A stretch of 64,000 bases of DNA from Ilex aquifolium (GCA_951799425.1 OX637409.1:7386960-7450959), one strand, 5' to 3'; positions 51,535 through 64,000 are shown, numbered from the stretch's first letter. The notes: generated from the letters alone by a model not told the origin. Made by a program: numbers and translations.

Positions 51535-52361
51535 TAGGTCTGTCAAAATTCGACACGACACGATTAACCGACACGAATCGACACGAATTAAACGGGTTTG
51601 GGTGAGACCTTAATGGGTTCGAGTGATAAATGGGTTAACCCGCTTAACACGTTTAATAAACGGGTCATGTTCGGGTGAGACCTATCAACCCGTTTATCAC
51701 CCATTTACCCGTTTAAAAAAATTAATATAATAATAAATTAAGAATTATTTTATTTTAAAAAAATTAATTAGAATTAAAATATTATATACATATGCAAACA
51801 AGAAACCAAATTGCTGAGTGGATGAGAGATTGGCAGTCCAATGGCCATTAAGTACAGATTATTCCTTTACCCCATTGCATTGCAGTGCTCGATGTGGGAC
51901 AGGTTACAAGGTCTTCTTGTGGGTCTACACAGTGAATGCATAGTGAAACATTTTCACTTGAATCCCACATCGACAAATTCAAAGAAGAAGACCTCTACAT
52001 GCCTACAAAAAGTTGCTGCCCCTTTCTATAGTGATTCAACCTTTTCACTTGCTTTTGCAAATGTCAACCAATTGGAAATCTTTTAATTAAGAGAGTACAA
52101 TTGTTGTGGGTAATTAATGGAGTTTAAAATTTTAATAGAGTAATTTTTTAGTGTGGGTTAAAATTTTTATAGAATAATTTTATGAAAATTAAACGGGTTA
52201 AACAAGTCGTGTCGTGTTACCCGTTTATTAAACGGTTCGTTTTCGTGTTGAGTTTTTTTACCCGTTTATTAAACGAGTCGTGTATGAGTTTATATGTTTT
52301 TCACCCGTCACCCATTTAACCCGACACGTAACTGTTTAACCCGACACGTTTGACACCCCTA
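51535..52361. mobile_element. hAT-type MITE with near-exact 8-bp target duplication
   Basis: Ends TAGGTCTGTCAAAATTCGAC and ACACGTTTGACACCCCTA, with arms of CGACACG/CGTGTCG and AACGGGT repeats. Flanks CATACACA (51527-51534) and CATACAGA (52362-52369) differ at one base. The core (51830-52090) differs from the arms and holds two snRNA-type upstream elements facing opposite ways (51890-51900 and 51962-51972), suggesting captured or inserted DNA. Confidence 0.85.
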
Positions 52362-52362
52362 C

Positions 52363-52363
<1 letters not shown>

Positions 52364-52413
<50 letters not shown>
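52364..52413. repeat. (GA)n microsatellite
   Basis: More than 20 GA units directly after the MITE. A shorter one is at 53046-53092. The section 52414-53401 between them and PEX13 has a 138-residue open frame without recognisable motifs and is probably PEX13 3' flank. Confidence 0.85.
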
Positions 52414-52415
<2 letters not shown>

Positions 52416-53038
52416 CCCGCTCTGGCCTTCTTTGCGGCTGCCTACTCTTCTGACGAATTATATCAGTTATCGCCCATCATTGCATCTATCATCCATCGTC
52501 TCCATCATCAGTTAGCTGGTGCTATTTACCCTCCTTACAACCACCTTAACCCATCTCTACCACTACACCCAGTACAACCATCTCACTCCAGAGCAGTAAA
52601 TACTGTACAAAGGCACAGCTACACCACCACCTTCTTCAACCAATGGAAACTAACAATGACCCTAAACCTCCGGACCCTAACATCCAAACTACCAACCATG
52701 CCCCAATACCTCAACCAACAATTCTCTGATGAACACATTGTAAAATTCCATCGGAATTCCAGCTGAAATTTGAATCAGCAAAATCTTCCCACAAGCAATG
52801 TACAACTTAAAAAGACCAAGTCCAGCCATAGCCCAGCAAACAAAGAACCATCACCTTTCAACAATCACTCATAAATAAGATTCTGGCAACTTTTTAAAAA
52901 GAAGACGAGCACTTTCATCTCAATTTGCTAGACAATGCTTGGATGTGAATGAAGACAAAAAGGAGGTTCAAATCAATACAAGACTACTTAGACGAGTAAG
53001 AAACAGAAATCAACATCACTTGACAACCGCGCGCGCTC

Positions 53039-53090
<52 letters not shown>

Positions 53091-53401
53091 CTGAACGGAC
53101 GTCATCATCCATGTATATTCAACCAGTGCCCTGCTCAAAAAGAAAATATCACTCTAGTCACCAAGTAGCCCACAGCAAATCAAATTACATTATTCTTTCT
53201 CCCCTTCCTAACAAAATCAGCATATTCCGCCTAAAATAGCAGTCTTTTTCCATGTGAGAAAGAGAGATCTGTTATTTCACTCAAATAGCCATCCAGTCTA
53301 TACAGGCAATGGCAGCACAGTTTCATCTGTGCTCTTACCTCCATACAGATTGCGGCCAATACTCATTAGTTCCTTCACAGGACAAAAGAACAAGGTCCAC
53401 A

Positions 53402-56400
53402 TCAATTCCTTGCATTATCTCCCCATACACTGTCCCAAGCACCACTTGGAGTAGCCTTGGGTCCCTCGATGTAGTTTTGATTGCCACTGGGATAATGAGG
53501 ACCCGGAAGTCCATCAGATCCAGGGGGCTGAACCTTTTTGGGCTTTGTTCTAATCCCCAGCAATCTCAACACAAATCTAGCTAGTTCTCCATATAACAAC
53601 CCTGAGCGATCAAATAGCTGCAAATAGTACATTCACTTGTCATAATGTGAAATACGATGTCTGGGGGTCAAAATGTATCAGATGATATATCCAATCATTA
53701 GATTCAAATACTAACAGGCTGAGTCTAGGTATTATTTGGCAATTAATTAAATCGGGAGACTTCGTAACAAACACATATACATACCTGGAGAAGGGCACTT
53801 ATGAACATGTGAAATGCCTGTGTATTCTGGTCTATCAAAATTGCTATCCTGCCGAAGCAATTCACAACACCTTGCATCTGTCATTATAACAAACAAACGA
53901 TCAGATATTCCTATAAAACAATAAAAAACACCAGCTCTGGAATTCACTGGAGTGGATAATGGAAATTTTATGGGGCTTTGGAAGAGAATGACATTTTTAT
54001 CAATCTGTATGTATACATATAGAAATTAATAGCATATACACAGAAGAAAGAAGAGAGAGACAAGAAACTTGGGAAATGCACATACTATATGCAGCGGGAA
54101 CTACCAGGACAACACACCAACATAGACCAAATGTGTCAGACTGTATTCCCTTCATATACAAGTAAGTTGCACAAAAATATATTATTTCAACAACACCCAC
54201 CCACCCTGGTGGGCAGGACACATTGGCTCTCTCTTTTCCTCACCTCATAGTGGGTGCTAGAGAACTAAATCAGCAAAATGTGAAGCCTGCTCCTCAACCA
54301 ACTCATCAGAAGGAGTCTGTGAACATGACAAGGTAACTTAAACTTGTCAGTTTTGCCACCCTCGACTAACAGGGCAACCTCAGTACAGAGACTTGGAACC
54401 TCCACCTCCCTTTTGACAGCGCCAAGGGATACCAATGAAGCTATGAGTTTTGCAAGATAGAAAAGTCAAAATGTCTCACTCACACCAATGGGTCTCCGGG
54501 ATGCATGTATACAAATTATCAGCAACCTGGAAAAACTCATACAGCACGTGGATAATCTGTAACTACATTTGGATCTTATGTCCCTCCTACAAGTCAAGAA
54601 TTCCAGATTCCACTCTGATCTAAAAACATAAACTAGCTCACAACATAAACTAGTTGCGAAGAACAGAAAACTCATAATCCAAAAATCTTTTTGCTATGCA
54701 TATCAAACAGCTAATGGAGATGGAATTATTTAGACTTACCACCCGCAAGAAGGAGATCCAAAAGCCTGGTGGAGATGGCGGACCACCAAATGGATTATTT
54801 GGATCCTGATCGCCATATGGTCCCCCCATGCCAACCCCATTACCCCCCATTGGGCCTCCAATACCACCATTGTACATTCCCCCACCATACGTGCCTCCTC
54901 CGTAAAGTCCACCATAGCCTCCTCTATTCATGCTATTTCCGTACAAACCCCCACCATAGGACCCTCCAACTCCACCATATGAACCATACATCCCTGATCC
55001 ATAACCAGAATTGTAATTTAAGCTAGAACCATAACCTGCATAGAATGCGGTCAAATGATAAGGTACACCGTACATCAGAAATAGATGTGTGGGGTGCAAG
55101 GACATTTCCAAGAGAACACAGTGTATGACATTTAGGCATGATAACAGACAGCCCATGCGGTGAAAAATGAACAGTTTTGGCCAAGAAAACAAAGATTCAA
55201 ACTTTAAAACATCAAATTTGCAGCTAACAACACATACTTAAAAACTAATTACAATGGATACCTCCATATGTGTTGTTGTATGTCTGCTGCTCCCAGGGCC
55301 TAGTAGGTACAGGCCTCCCAAGTGCATTTGTATTTACAGTTGTGTTCCTATCCGCTGTAGAAACAATTTCACCGGGTTTTGCTGTTCCAGAAGCCTCCAC
55401 TACACCACTTGTGCTGCCAGCAGAGGGCGGTTTAAAAGGAGCAGGCCCAGATGCGGATCCAGCTCGTTCCCATGGTTTGGGTGGAGGGCTACTACCTGCA
55501 ATGGAGAGGAACCAAAATCAAATAAAGATAACAAGATTGCATCAATTTTTTAAGGTAAGACGTACAATGAAATTAGAAAACAAAGCACCACAAAATTACA
55601 AATCCCGTTAAATGTAAAAGCATATTCTCCAAGCTGCCGAACTATACCAAAGGGAAGCATATTATCACAAAGCATGTGTTTCCCATCTGGCGACGAAAAA
55701 AGGAAAAAAAAAAAATCACTCAACTAGTTGAGCCAAGTGACACTTATATCTCTTGATACATCATCTTTCAATTTGAATAAAAGATTCATCCACCTCATAT
55801 TTGAGGTCGTTACGATCCCACATCAGTTAAAAATAAGACTAGATGTGTATATAAACTCTTGGACACCCTTCCCTTACAAACTAGTTTTCAGGGGCAAGTA
55901 GTACCCATAGGTTCATAACAATTGGAATCAGAGTTAACCACTACATCAAGTATGGGATCGAACGTAGTGTGAGCTACGGCGCTATGTGGTTGAGTCACGG
56001 AAAGGGTTGGATTAAGATGACTTGGTATTATGTATGGACATAATGCTATCTTATTGAATAGTGATAGGTGAATAGTGATAGTGATAGTGAGTGGAGCCGT
56101 AAAGGGCAACAAGATCAGTGCCGACGGAGTGGGCCGCCGTGGACGTTGGGTACAGACATGTGGTGGAATGTTAAGATCCTACATCGGTTAAAAATAAGAC
56201 TACATGTGTATATAAACTCTTTGGCAAACTTCCCTGGCCGGTTTGCAGGGCCAAGGTTCATAACAGAAAGAACTCCAGATAACGTATAACATATCAAAAC
56301 AATTTCAAGTCACCAATCAAAGGTTCTTGGAAAGAGAGATCCAGAATATCTAGATTTCTTGTCACGCATGTGCTGTGTTTCGCAACATGAGATTGAGTTC

Positions 56401-56698
56401 TTGGAAGTACTTCAATTTAAAATTAGAAAAAAAAAACTAATTCTAAATTTTCCGCCCATTCTGATGAGATACAATCTCAAATATTCCGAATTCCTATGCC
56501 CTTGCTCGAGTTTCCTAGCAACCCAGAAGAGTGTATAGCTTGTACATCACTAACAACACCTAAATCTCATCCACAAACAATCAATTCTAAGACGAGGTAA
56601 ACCTCTAACTCAAGCGACAGCCTCCAAACGGAAAAATTCACTCGAAATTGACATTAGATTGAGCTGTACCGACCTGATGGTTGGGTTCTGTTCTCCAT
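53402..56698 (-). CDS. PEX13: Peroxin 13 (peroxisomal import docking protein), five exons
   Basis: Minus-strand exons 56698-56674, 55495-55262, 55035-54740, 53877-53785 and 53617-53402 join to 287 residues. The N-terminus is Pro/Ser-rich with two PWE(R/Q) motifs (PPPKPWERAGS, PTRPWEQQTY). Next comes a Gly/Tyr-rich segment (GSGMYGSYGGVGGSYGG and similar, residues about 88-155), then FGGPPSPPGFWISFLRVMQG, hydrophobic helices (VVNCFGRIAILID, FHMFISALLQLFD), LLGIRTKPKK and the C-terminal GAWDSVWGDN. This matches plant PEX13 (Arabidopsis APM2), a peroxisomal membrane docking protein for PEX5/PEX7 cargo import; like other plant forms it lacks a visible SH3 domain. All introns are GT-AG. Intron 1 holds a TRIM element. 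Intact by sequence. Confidence 0.95.
55808..56265 (+). mobile_element. TRIM (small non-autonomous LTR retroelement) in PEX13 intron 1
   Basis: Two similar terminal repeats, 55808-55920 and 56169-56265, share ATCCCACATC.GTTAAAAATA, GTATATAAACTCTT and GGTTCATAACA. The second begins TGTTAAGATCC and ends CATAACA. Directly after the first is ATTGGAATCAGAGTTAACC, close to the initiator-Met tRNA primer site. TGTGGTGGAA before the second repeat fits a polypurine tract. The internal part (about 250 bp) has no coding capacity. Each repeat has an snRNA-like upstream element followed 22 nt later by TATATAAA. Confidence 0.8.
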
Positions 56699-56836
56699 GG
56701 CGGAAAGAGACTCCTTGGAAACCTCCACGACGAAAGAGAGAGAGAACCGCGTCCCAGACTCCCAGACCCGGCTTTTGTTTTGTAAGCTCTCGATTATCCT
56801 CTCCCCTTGCTTTAAAAAAAAAAAAAAAAAAAAAAA

Positions 56837-57847
56837 GGGGAGAATTATACATAAACTTTTTAAAATTTGTCACTTAATTACTTATTGACGTTTGAAATAT
56901 TACACATAAATCCCCTAAAATTTATACGCACTTAACATTTAAACCCCTATCGTTAAATATCTGTTAGTATATCTGTTAGTAAATTATATCTAGATCCCTT
57001 GAAGTTTGTAAGCATTACAAGTTTAAAATGTTATACTGTGACTAAAAATACTCTAATAAAAGATAGAATATCAAATATTTTAAATTTTAAAACCAAAATT
57101 CATGTTCTATTGTATCATTTATTAAAATAAAATAAAAAATAAAAGATTATTTTTTTCTTAAAAAATCGTAATTAGTATACAATTATACTATTTATTGTAA
57201 TAAAACTAAAAAATAAAACAAGAGGTCTAAGTCATTAACAATAGAACATGAATTTTACAACCAAAATTCATGTTCTATTATGTCATTTATTCAAATAAAA
57301 TCAAAAAAAAAATTAATTTTTCTTAAAAAACATAATTAATATACAATTATACTATCTATTAGAATAAAATTAAACAAGAGATCAAACTGTAATGAAAATA
57401 ATATATTCTAGCTTTAATTGTGGTGATTTTGTAATTTAATTTGGTCGTTTAAACGACCAAATTAAATTCCAATAAATAGTATAATTGTATACAAATTATG
57501 ATTTTTTTTAAAAAAATTAAATTTTTATTTTTAATTTATTTCAATAAATATCATAATAGAACATAATTTTGGTTGTAAAATTTAAAATATTTAATATTCT
57601 ATCTTTAATTGGAGTATTTTTAGTCTAAATATAACATTTTAAACTTGAGAGGTCTAAGTATTACACGCCTATAAGCTTTAAGGGGTCTAGATGTAATTTA
57701 TTAACAGATATACTAATCGACATTGACGATAGGGGTCTAAGTATTATGCGCGTACAAACTTCAAAGAGTCTGTGTGTAATATTTTAAACGTTAGAGGATC
57801 TGAATGATTAAATGACAAACTTCATGAGGTCTAGGTGTAATTCTCTC
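56837..57847. mobile_element. Long-inverted-repeat element, copy B
   Basis: The left end GGGGAGAATTATACATAAAC and the right end, read inverted as GAGAGAATTACACCTAGACC, begin arms of some 300 bp that match copy A at 42729-44170 (shared CACTTAATTACTTA, TATCTGTTAGTAAATTATATC, AAATTTAAAATATT). It is flanked on both sides by poly(A), which may hide the target duplication. It lies 139 bp upstream of the PEX13 ATG, in the promoter. No coding capacity. Confidence 0.75.
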
Positions 57848-58756
57848 AAAAAAAAAAAATTATCCTCTCCCTTAACTCTCTTTATGAGAAACAAATCACA
57901 CTTTGACCCCTTTTAAGTATGATTTTTTTACATTACTCGTTCAACTCTCATGTTTTTCACATTATATTTGTAATTAGGAGATTAGTATCACATCGCCTTA
58001 AATATTAACATATGTTATAAATTTAATAAAAAATTATTTCATTTTAGCCCCTTAATTATGTAATTTTTTTTACATTATTTGGATATGCGGGCAATTTCCG
58101 TCAAAAAAATTGAGGACATTTACGTTTAGGCAAATTTGAATAATTCAAATAGTTAAAGAGACAGTATAAAAACTTAAATAATTAGAGGGATAAAATAAAA
58201 TCAAGTCCGTATTTAAGAGAGTCAAAGTATAATTTTCCCTCGGGCCCAAAAATTCCTCCATTTAGCTGAGTATGAATTTACTATTGTGCCCCTCGTCTTT
58301 ATGTGTATAGACAACACGAACCAATGAGTGGTCGGTGCGGGCCGTTTTAAGTGTAGCCTGATGCCTACGGCCCAATCTAATCCTTGCAGTCTTCCTTGGG
58401 TAAATTTTCAAGGCTCCGACCCGGTTCCAAACCAGTCCATACTTTCCTCTCTTTTTTTTTGGTTATAAGTTATAACTATTTCGTATTTACATTATTTAGG
58501 TGTGATAATTGAGAAAAAGTAGATGGATGAATAATAAATTAAGAATCAAATATATGATTCGATTCTAAAACGGTCTATTGTCATTATATAAAATTTATGT
58601 GTTTTAAATTCTTAATAAATGAAATAAATCTTCAATTGAGCATTAATGAGGCATGACAGGAAATACTTGTTGCGTTACTCGATGGCCGTAGGCCGTCAAG
58701 TATAAGTTAGGTATTCGAGTGGATAGGATGTCATGTCATCATATTTGAAAGTCCAA
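57848..58756. other. AT-rich spacer, nothing recognised
   Basis: The section 57900-58230 contains phrases like those of long-inverted-repeat elements (gaps of poly(T), TTACATTATT) but no delimited ends. No gene is supported. Confidence 0.4.
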
Positions 58757-59290
58757 GGGTGGGGTTATTTTCACCCCACAAATCTCCATTCTTATTCCAT
58801 TTAATTTTTTTTATTATCAAACTACTAACTTCACCCATTCTATATCCACTACATTAATAACTACGTTCATCTTATACTATATACACCCCTTTTAATAAGT
58901 AAACCCATTTTATATTTTGTTATAATTAGGGTTTCATTCTCTATCTCTTCTCACGCACTCACAAAAATACTTTTTCAATATAAATTTTTTTAGTGAGATA
59001 CAAGTTAATATTACTTCTCAATTTAATTCTATATTTGATTTCATGTTTGTTATATGGATTTTTATTATTTTCGATATTTTTTGATATATTTGTCGGGTTT
59101 AGTAATTTTTATTTAGAATTTATATGTGTATATATTGTTAGTATATATGATTTAAAATTAAATTTATTATCATTTATTCATATTAATAATTTCAGCCCCA
59201 CATTTATTTTATGATTATGATTTTAAATGATTTTAATTTTTGATTGTTGAAATTCTTTAGGGGGAGTTATATGTAATAACTACATATATC

Positions 59291-59339
<49 letters not shown>

Positions 59340-60395
59340 ATATTCTAGCCTTAACTAACCATTATGTACATTGGAGTTACTTACATGAGGACTAGCCGTT
59401 GAAGCCAAGCATTTCCCATATATTCATATAACTTTAAGAGGATAAGGGCTATCTATTAATGTATAAATAGACATGTGTTCTATTTTCCTTTGAGATAGAA
59501 AAAACAACTCCGGCTATACATATTCTCCTCATTCTTTACTAGTTTTTGATGTGTATTTGTGGGCAACTTAGGTGTGATCAGTTCGTTATAGAGAGATTCA
59601 CGCCTACACCGTAACTTCTCTCGAATTGTTGTATCTTGGGAAAAGAACATCGAAAAACTCTGTGCGGAGGGGACGTATCTCTTCTTAGGACAGTGTTCAT
59701 CTCGCGCCTCAATCCAGGCTATTCTAAACTTATTTTTTATCTAAGTTCCATTGAGTTTATTTGATATACTTGCATGTTTATTTAATTTATGAATATGTGA
59801 TTTTATGTTTTATATTCTAGCACATATATATGTATACTTTTAGATTATTTGATTTTTTTTTATCTTATTAAGGTTTGCATCTATGCTTGTTATTTTTTTT
59901 CTTGTTCGATTTTGTGTCTGTGCTTAATGCTTATTTTTTTTTCATATTCGGTTTTGCGTCTTGTAGTTTTGCTTATTCTTTTAATCTTTGCTTAATTTAT
60001 TTTCCTTCTTGTTTCGATTTGCTTATTTCTTTATGTTTTTTTCTTATTTCGTTATTTTTTTTTTTGGTCTGCTTCTTTCTTTCTTTCTTGTTTCAGCATG
60101 CTTAGTTTTTTTTTTTTTTTTTACTTGTTTCATTTTTGATTTTTTTTTTTCTTGTTTTATAAATATATTTATGCATTCAAACTAATTGTCTTTTTTTATT
60201 ATTTTTTTTACGATGACTTCTTTCATTAAAGGGGTGTACATAGAATAAGTGTGCTTAACTATTAATGGGGTGTATGTAACATGAGGTGAGTTTAGTTACT
60301 AATGGAATGGGTATAGAAGGAGTGGCTTAGTAATTTGGGAATGAGAAATTAAATGGGGTGGGAATGGAGATTTGTGGGGAGGGAATAACCCACCC
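58757..60395. mobile_element. Mutator-like element with about 190-bp terminal inverted repeats
   Basis: Left arm GGGTGGGGTTATTTTCACCC and right arm GGGAATAACCCACCC are inverted partners, continuing through CACAAATCTCCATTC / GAATGGAGATTTGTG and ACACCCCTTTTAATAA / TTCATTAAAGGGGTGT. Flanks AAAGTCCAA (58748-58756) and AAAGTATAA (60396-60404) agree at seven of nine bases. The interior has a (TA)n tract (59297-59334), an LTR-like section (59335-59760) with TATAAATAG, and T-rich low-complexity DNA with only Phe/Leu-rich false open frames. No transposase is present. Confidence 0.75.
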
Positions 60396-60404
60396 AAAGT
60401 ATAA

Positions 60405-63400
60405 ATACCCTAATGAAACAGACCAGAGATATGCGTACTGAATTAACTTTACATTGTACACTTATCTCTTTGAGTTTTGAATGCCAAATGACATAAATTT
60501 TGAATGGGATAAGCCGAAAACACTCCTAGCCCTTTTGTGACTTCATTCATTGTTTCATGGATCTCATTCAAGCTCACCTTGGGACAAGCTATGTCAAACT
60601 ATTGTCGGAGATCACCCATGTATATATCACAAATATTCCAATTGAAAAATAGTGTATTTAAACTAGTTCTAAAATAAACTCAAAAAAAAAAAAAAATCAT
60701 TAGTGTGTACTATGAGACCAATGTTGTTTTTAAAATGACTTAAGTACGCTTATTCTTCTTGTTTATCTCTCTATTTGTCTCGGACAAATGTCTTTTTTAT
60801 GTACTAGTTATCGCACACGTACGTTGTATGTGAACTACATTGAACTATAATTTTAACATGTATTTGTTGTATTTTATCCGTATTATTTCTACAATAATGG
60901 CTTATGTGTGTAGATTTTACATATATATCCAAATTGATCCTGATCTCTTCATGAATAGATTGGTTTATTTGCAAGGTTATGTATAATATATTCCCTAGGA
61001 GAAAGGATATAAAAATCATTAAAGACTTGTGACGATTAAGTTCAAGAATTTGATTCGGCACACAATAATCTCTATTTGGAAACAATTATATGGTATCTCA
61101 ATCGTTACATGTCAATTTAAATAGCTAAACATTGTCCTAAGACACCCGAAGGATTTAATTTACAATGCTCTTAGAAGACATCACACAAAAATATCTCATG
61201 CATAAAGTGTTAATTTCCACTCAAGAGTTGATTGTATCATATCAATTGTTTAGTTCTTCTGACCTCTAATCAAGTAAACTTATTCCAAAAATACAAATCT
61301 GTAATTTGTTAGCTTAAAGAAATATATTCTAGAATTGTGCCTGAGTTTTTAGTTCCACAATTATTTTATTAATACCATTGGTAACCTATTTAACCTCTTG
61401 GTCGATCGAAAAATAAAAATAAAAATAATATAATTAGAGAAATCATAATGCTTGACTATCATATGAGACATTAAGATGTGTCCTACCAATTAAAGTGAAT
61501 GACATACACACACGAGTTTGCCTTCACTACAATAGTATGGATCTCAGAACTAGCAACACATTGTGACTAAACAGTTCACAAAATCCAAATGGTAATTATT
61601 TCTAGATGGAAAGATGAGATAATCTTATAGAGTCTGCACTAAAGATTTAGTAGGAGATCCCACCAAATGATACAAATAACGGAAAAGTGGCGAGCTTAGA
61701 AGAAAAAAGAAATCATATTCCATACCACTATCAGTAATGCAACCATGCCCATTGCTAGTCTCTAAAAGGATTTATAACAAGTTGATCCCCTTCTCTTGAT
61801 CCTATCAAATCACGTCTCTTGAGAGATGACGGTAGTTGCCCCATTGAAGCCATTCTTCTACTCAAATGCTGATGCTAGTCCTTTTCAGTCAACTCATCTA
61901 GATATTTCTTAACAATTAGGGACCACAAGAATTTAAAATCGTCTACAAAGAAGATCTAATTTTTTTTCTTAATACAATGGAATATTTATCTTAATTTTAT
62001 TAGTACATGCTTAATTGGAGAACTACATCCTTGAATTAGTGAGCAAAAAAGAGGCAATTATGCCATAAGATTAAAAACCTGAATCCCTTTTACTGATTCT
62101 GAATGAAGAATGACCCACACACGTTCTAAGAAAAAAAAGAATAAACTTCATTAGTTAATAAAATCATTTCTCCAATCTTCAATTGTTCCCTGCATATACT
62201 TAGCAAACAAAAAAAGCTTCAAATAAGAAACAATAACAATCCAAGTTAAAAACGTATAACAAAGTTCAATGTTCAAGATATTATACCAGTCATCTTAAAA
62301 TTCAACTCAGTAGTAACAATAAGGGCACAACATCAAAGTTCAGTTAAAAGAAATAAGAAAATAAATACCAATAGTACTGAACTCCAATAACTATGAATAC
62401 GATAACCTAGTCAAATAACCATTCACCAACAAACATGAACCAATTGAGTTTACTTTTTCAATGAGGGCTCCCTCTTCTTCCCAAAGCCAACAACTGTAAA
62501 TGTCTGTGATTGATTAGCTTTGTGTGCGAAAGGAAGACGATGGTGACGAAAGAAATTGATGATAGAAGACTATGAGTGTTAAAGTTAATTATATGATGGT
62601 GGAAGACCAAAAGATAGAGGTGTGTGTTGCATTATAGTTCATTGTCTATGTACGGTCATATCAAAATAAGATAAAAGGACACAATGATATTAATTAGGGT
62701 AAAATTGACCGTCAAAATTATGGAGTATCTAAGAATCTAATTGACACAAAAATTGAAAAGTTGCAAAGAGATAGAATGTGATAAGTTCATAAAATTAAGT
62801 ATTGGAATTGCTAGAAGCCAAGTAAGCTTTTAACTAAAGATTCATAGCCATAGAAACAAAACGTTATTGACAAATAATGTCTGCGTTATTTGGCATTTTA
62901 TCTTCTAAAATGTTAAATGATGAGATAATTGTAACTTAGTATCTATTTTAAAGATTTGTAAAGTCTAACCCAATGAATCAATTGTGAACACTGCAAAGAG
63001 TATTAATCAAGGGTGATGCATTAAGTGCATGATCATGTGTTATTCAAGTTTCTAGCATCAATGGATAAATTTGACTTTAAAATTTTGATTAAGGTTAAAA
63101 TAGAAAAACATAAGTTTTTCATCTTAAGTGACTTTTATAAGTAGTATAGATATAGATACATCTTCATGTATATAAACACCATCAAACAAATAGATCACCC
63201 ACCACGTAGAAGAACCACACACATACCTCGTGATTACTAAGAAATAACCATAACCTACAATCACCCACCATCACCATTCACGACTATTTCCAAGTTCTAT
63301 TCAAATTTTGACTTGATAGTACAATTAATTATGTTGAAACCACTTAAATTCAAATTACTTGAACACAACCCTTTTTTTTTTTTTTGATAAATGAAATACG

Positions 63401-64000
63401 TGAAGCCAATCACCACATATGTGAAATTTAAAATTACCAACTTTATAATCGAATTAAAGTGAATAAAAAAATTAATATTTTCTTTTCTTAAAATCTAATA
63501 TTCATTACATTCTCGTGTTTGAAATTAAATTCATATGTTATATATAAACACAATCACGTATTTATATGGTTGCGTTCTAAAACTGGCATTGATAGAGAGA
63601 TAGACACGCAATGGGCTAATCATGATTTCATAGTAGTTGGTGGTTGTGCACGATATTTGTGCACCTTCTTGGATGTAGGTATTTGTGTTTTTCAGGGCTG
63701 CCCAACCATTTGCCAATGAAGTTTTAGGCTTTATGTCACACTTTAAGCAAGTTCTCATAATTTTTAAGTTTATAATAATAATTTAAATAAAAAATTTAAA
63801 TTCTTAAAAAATAGATCCCACAAAAAACTTAAATTTTAGCCAGACAAAAGATTTTAATTTGAATGAATTGAGCCTATTAATTCAACCCATGAAATTAAAA
63901 GGCCACAAAATTCAATTTTTTGTAAACAAAAAGAAAAAAATTAATAGTAAAACTAAAACTACTAAAAATTAAATTCAAATTTACTAGCATATATTTTCAA
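60405..64000. other. AT-rich region without recognisable gene
   Basis: No open frame longer than about 95 codons and no family motif could be found on either strand. There are short A- and T-rich tracts (for example 63368-63386). It may be old decayed transposon sequence. Confidence 0.5.

Noticed and set aside
52350..52766. 138-residue open frame downstream of PEX13
   Set aside because: It begins in a (GA)n microsatellite and has no conserved features.
59875..60185. Phe/Leu-rich open frames resembling membrane proteins
   Set aside because: They are translations of T-rich low-complexity DNA inside a transposable element.

Overview
This is nuclear DNA from a flowering plant, probably a eudicot. 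The evidence is spliced genes with plant-type introns, plant gene families (class II RNase T2, plant PEX13, a FAR1-like transposase relative), telobox motifs upstream of a ribosomal protein gene, and dense nested plant transposons. I see no bacterial operon, CRISPR array, tRNA or rRNA gene.

Five host genes can be reconstructed exon by exon, each with phases that close into one reading frame. They are a class II S-like RNase T2 (RNS2-like, + strand, 10327-17428, nine exons including a 4-nt microexon); a conserved-looking 517-residue protein I do not recognise (- strand, 18682-21529, with a GC-AG first intron); the GPN-loop GTPase GPN3 (+ strand, 23070-34588, nine exons, one U12-type intron and one 8.7-kb intron full of transposons); ribosomal protein uL18/RPL5 (- strand, 37850-42532, nine exons, the first coding exon being only the ATG); and peroxin PEX13 (- strand, 53402-56698, five exons). 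All look intact. The RNase and the 517-residue gene converge. The 517-residue gene and GPN3 diverge from a shared 1.5-kb upstream region. RPL5 and PEX13 lie in the same direction, 11 kb apart, separated by repeats. The genes act in unrelated housekeeping roles (rRNA turnover, RNA polymerase II assembly, translation, peroxisome import); nothing suggests a joint pathway.

The rest is transposon nest. From left to right: a hAT element (window edge to 3172) inserted in a Ty3/gypsy polyprotein whose integrase end and 1.7-kb LTR follow; a FAR1/FHY3-like pseudogene broken only by in-frame stops; a Ty1/copia element in GPN3 intron 4 that itself holds a hAT MITE, a Mutator-like MITE, a smaller MITE and a 752-bp tandem duplication; a long-inverted-repeat element interrupted by a hAT MITE; a LINE interrupted by a second gypsy element; a 224-bp tandem array; two more hAT MITEs; a probable solo LTR; a TRIM retroelement in PEX13 intron 1; a second long-inverted-repeat element; and a 1.6-kb Mutator-like element. 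Several have target-site duplications that can be read directly.

The best candidates for a second look are unusual splicing signals in ordinary genes (4-nt microexon, U12 intron, GC-AG intron with an overlapping GT donor, ATG-only exon) and repeats that carry an snRNA-gene-like USE plus TATA arrangement. I found no multi-gene system that looks new.
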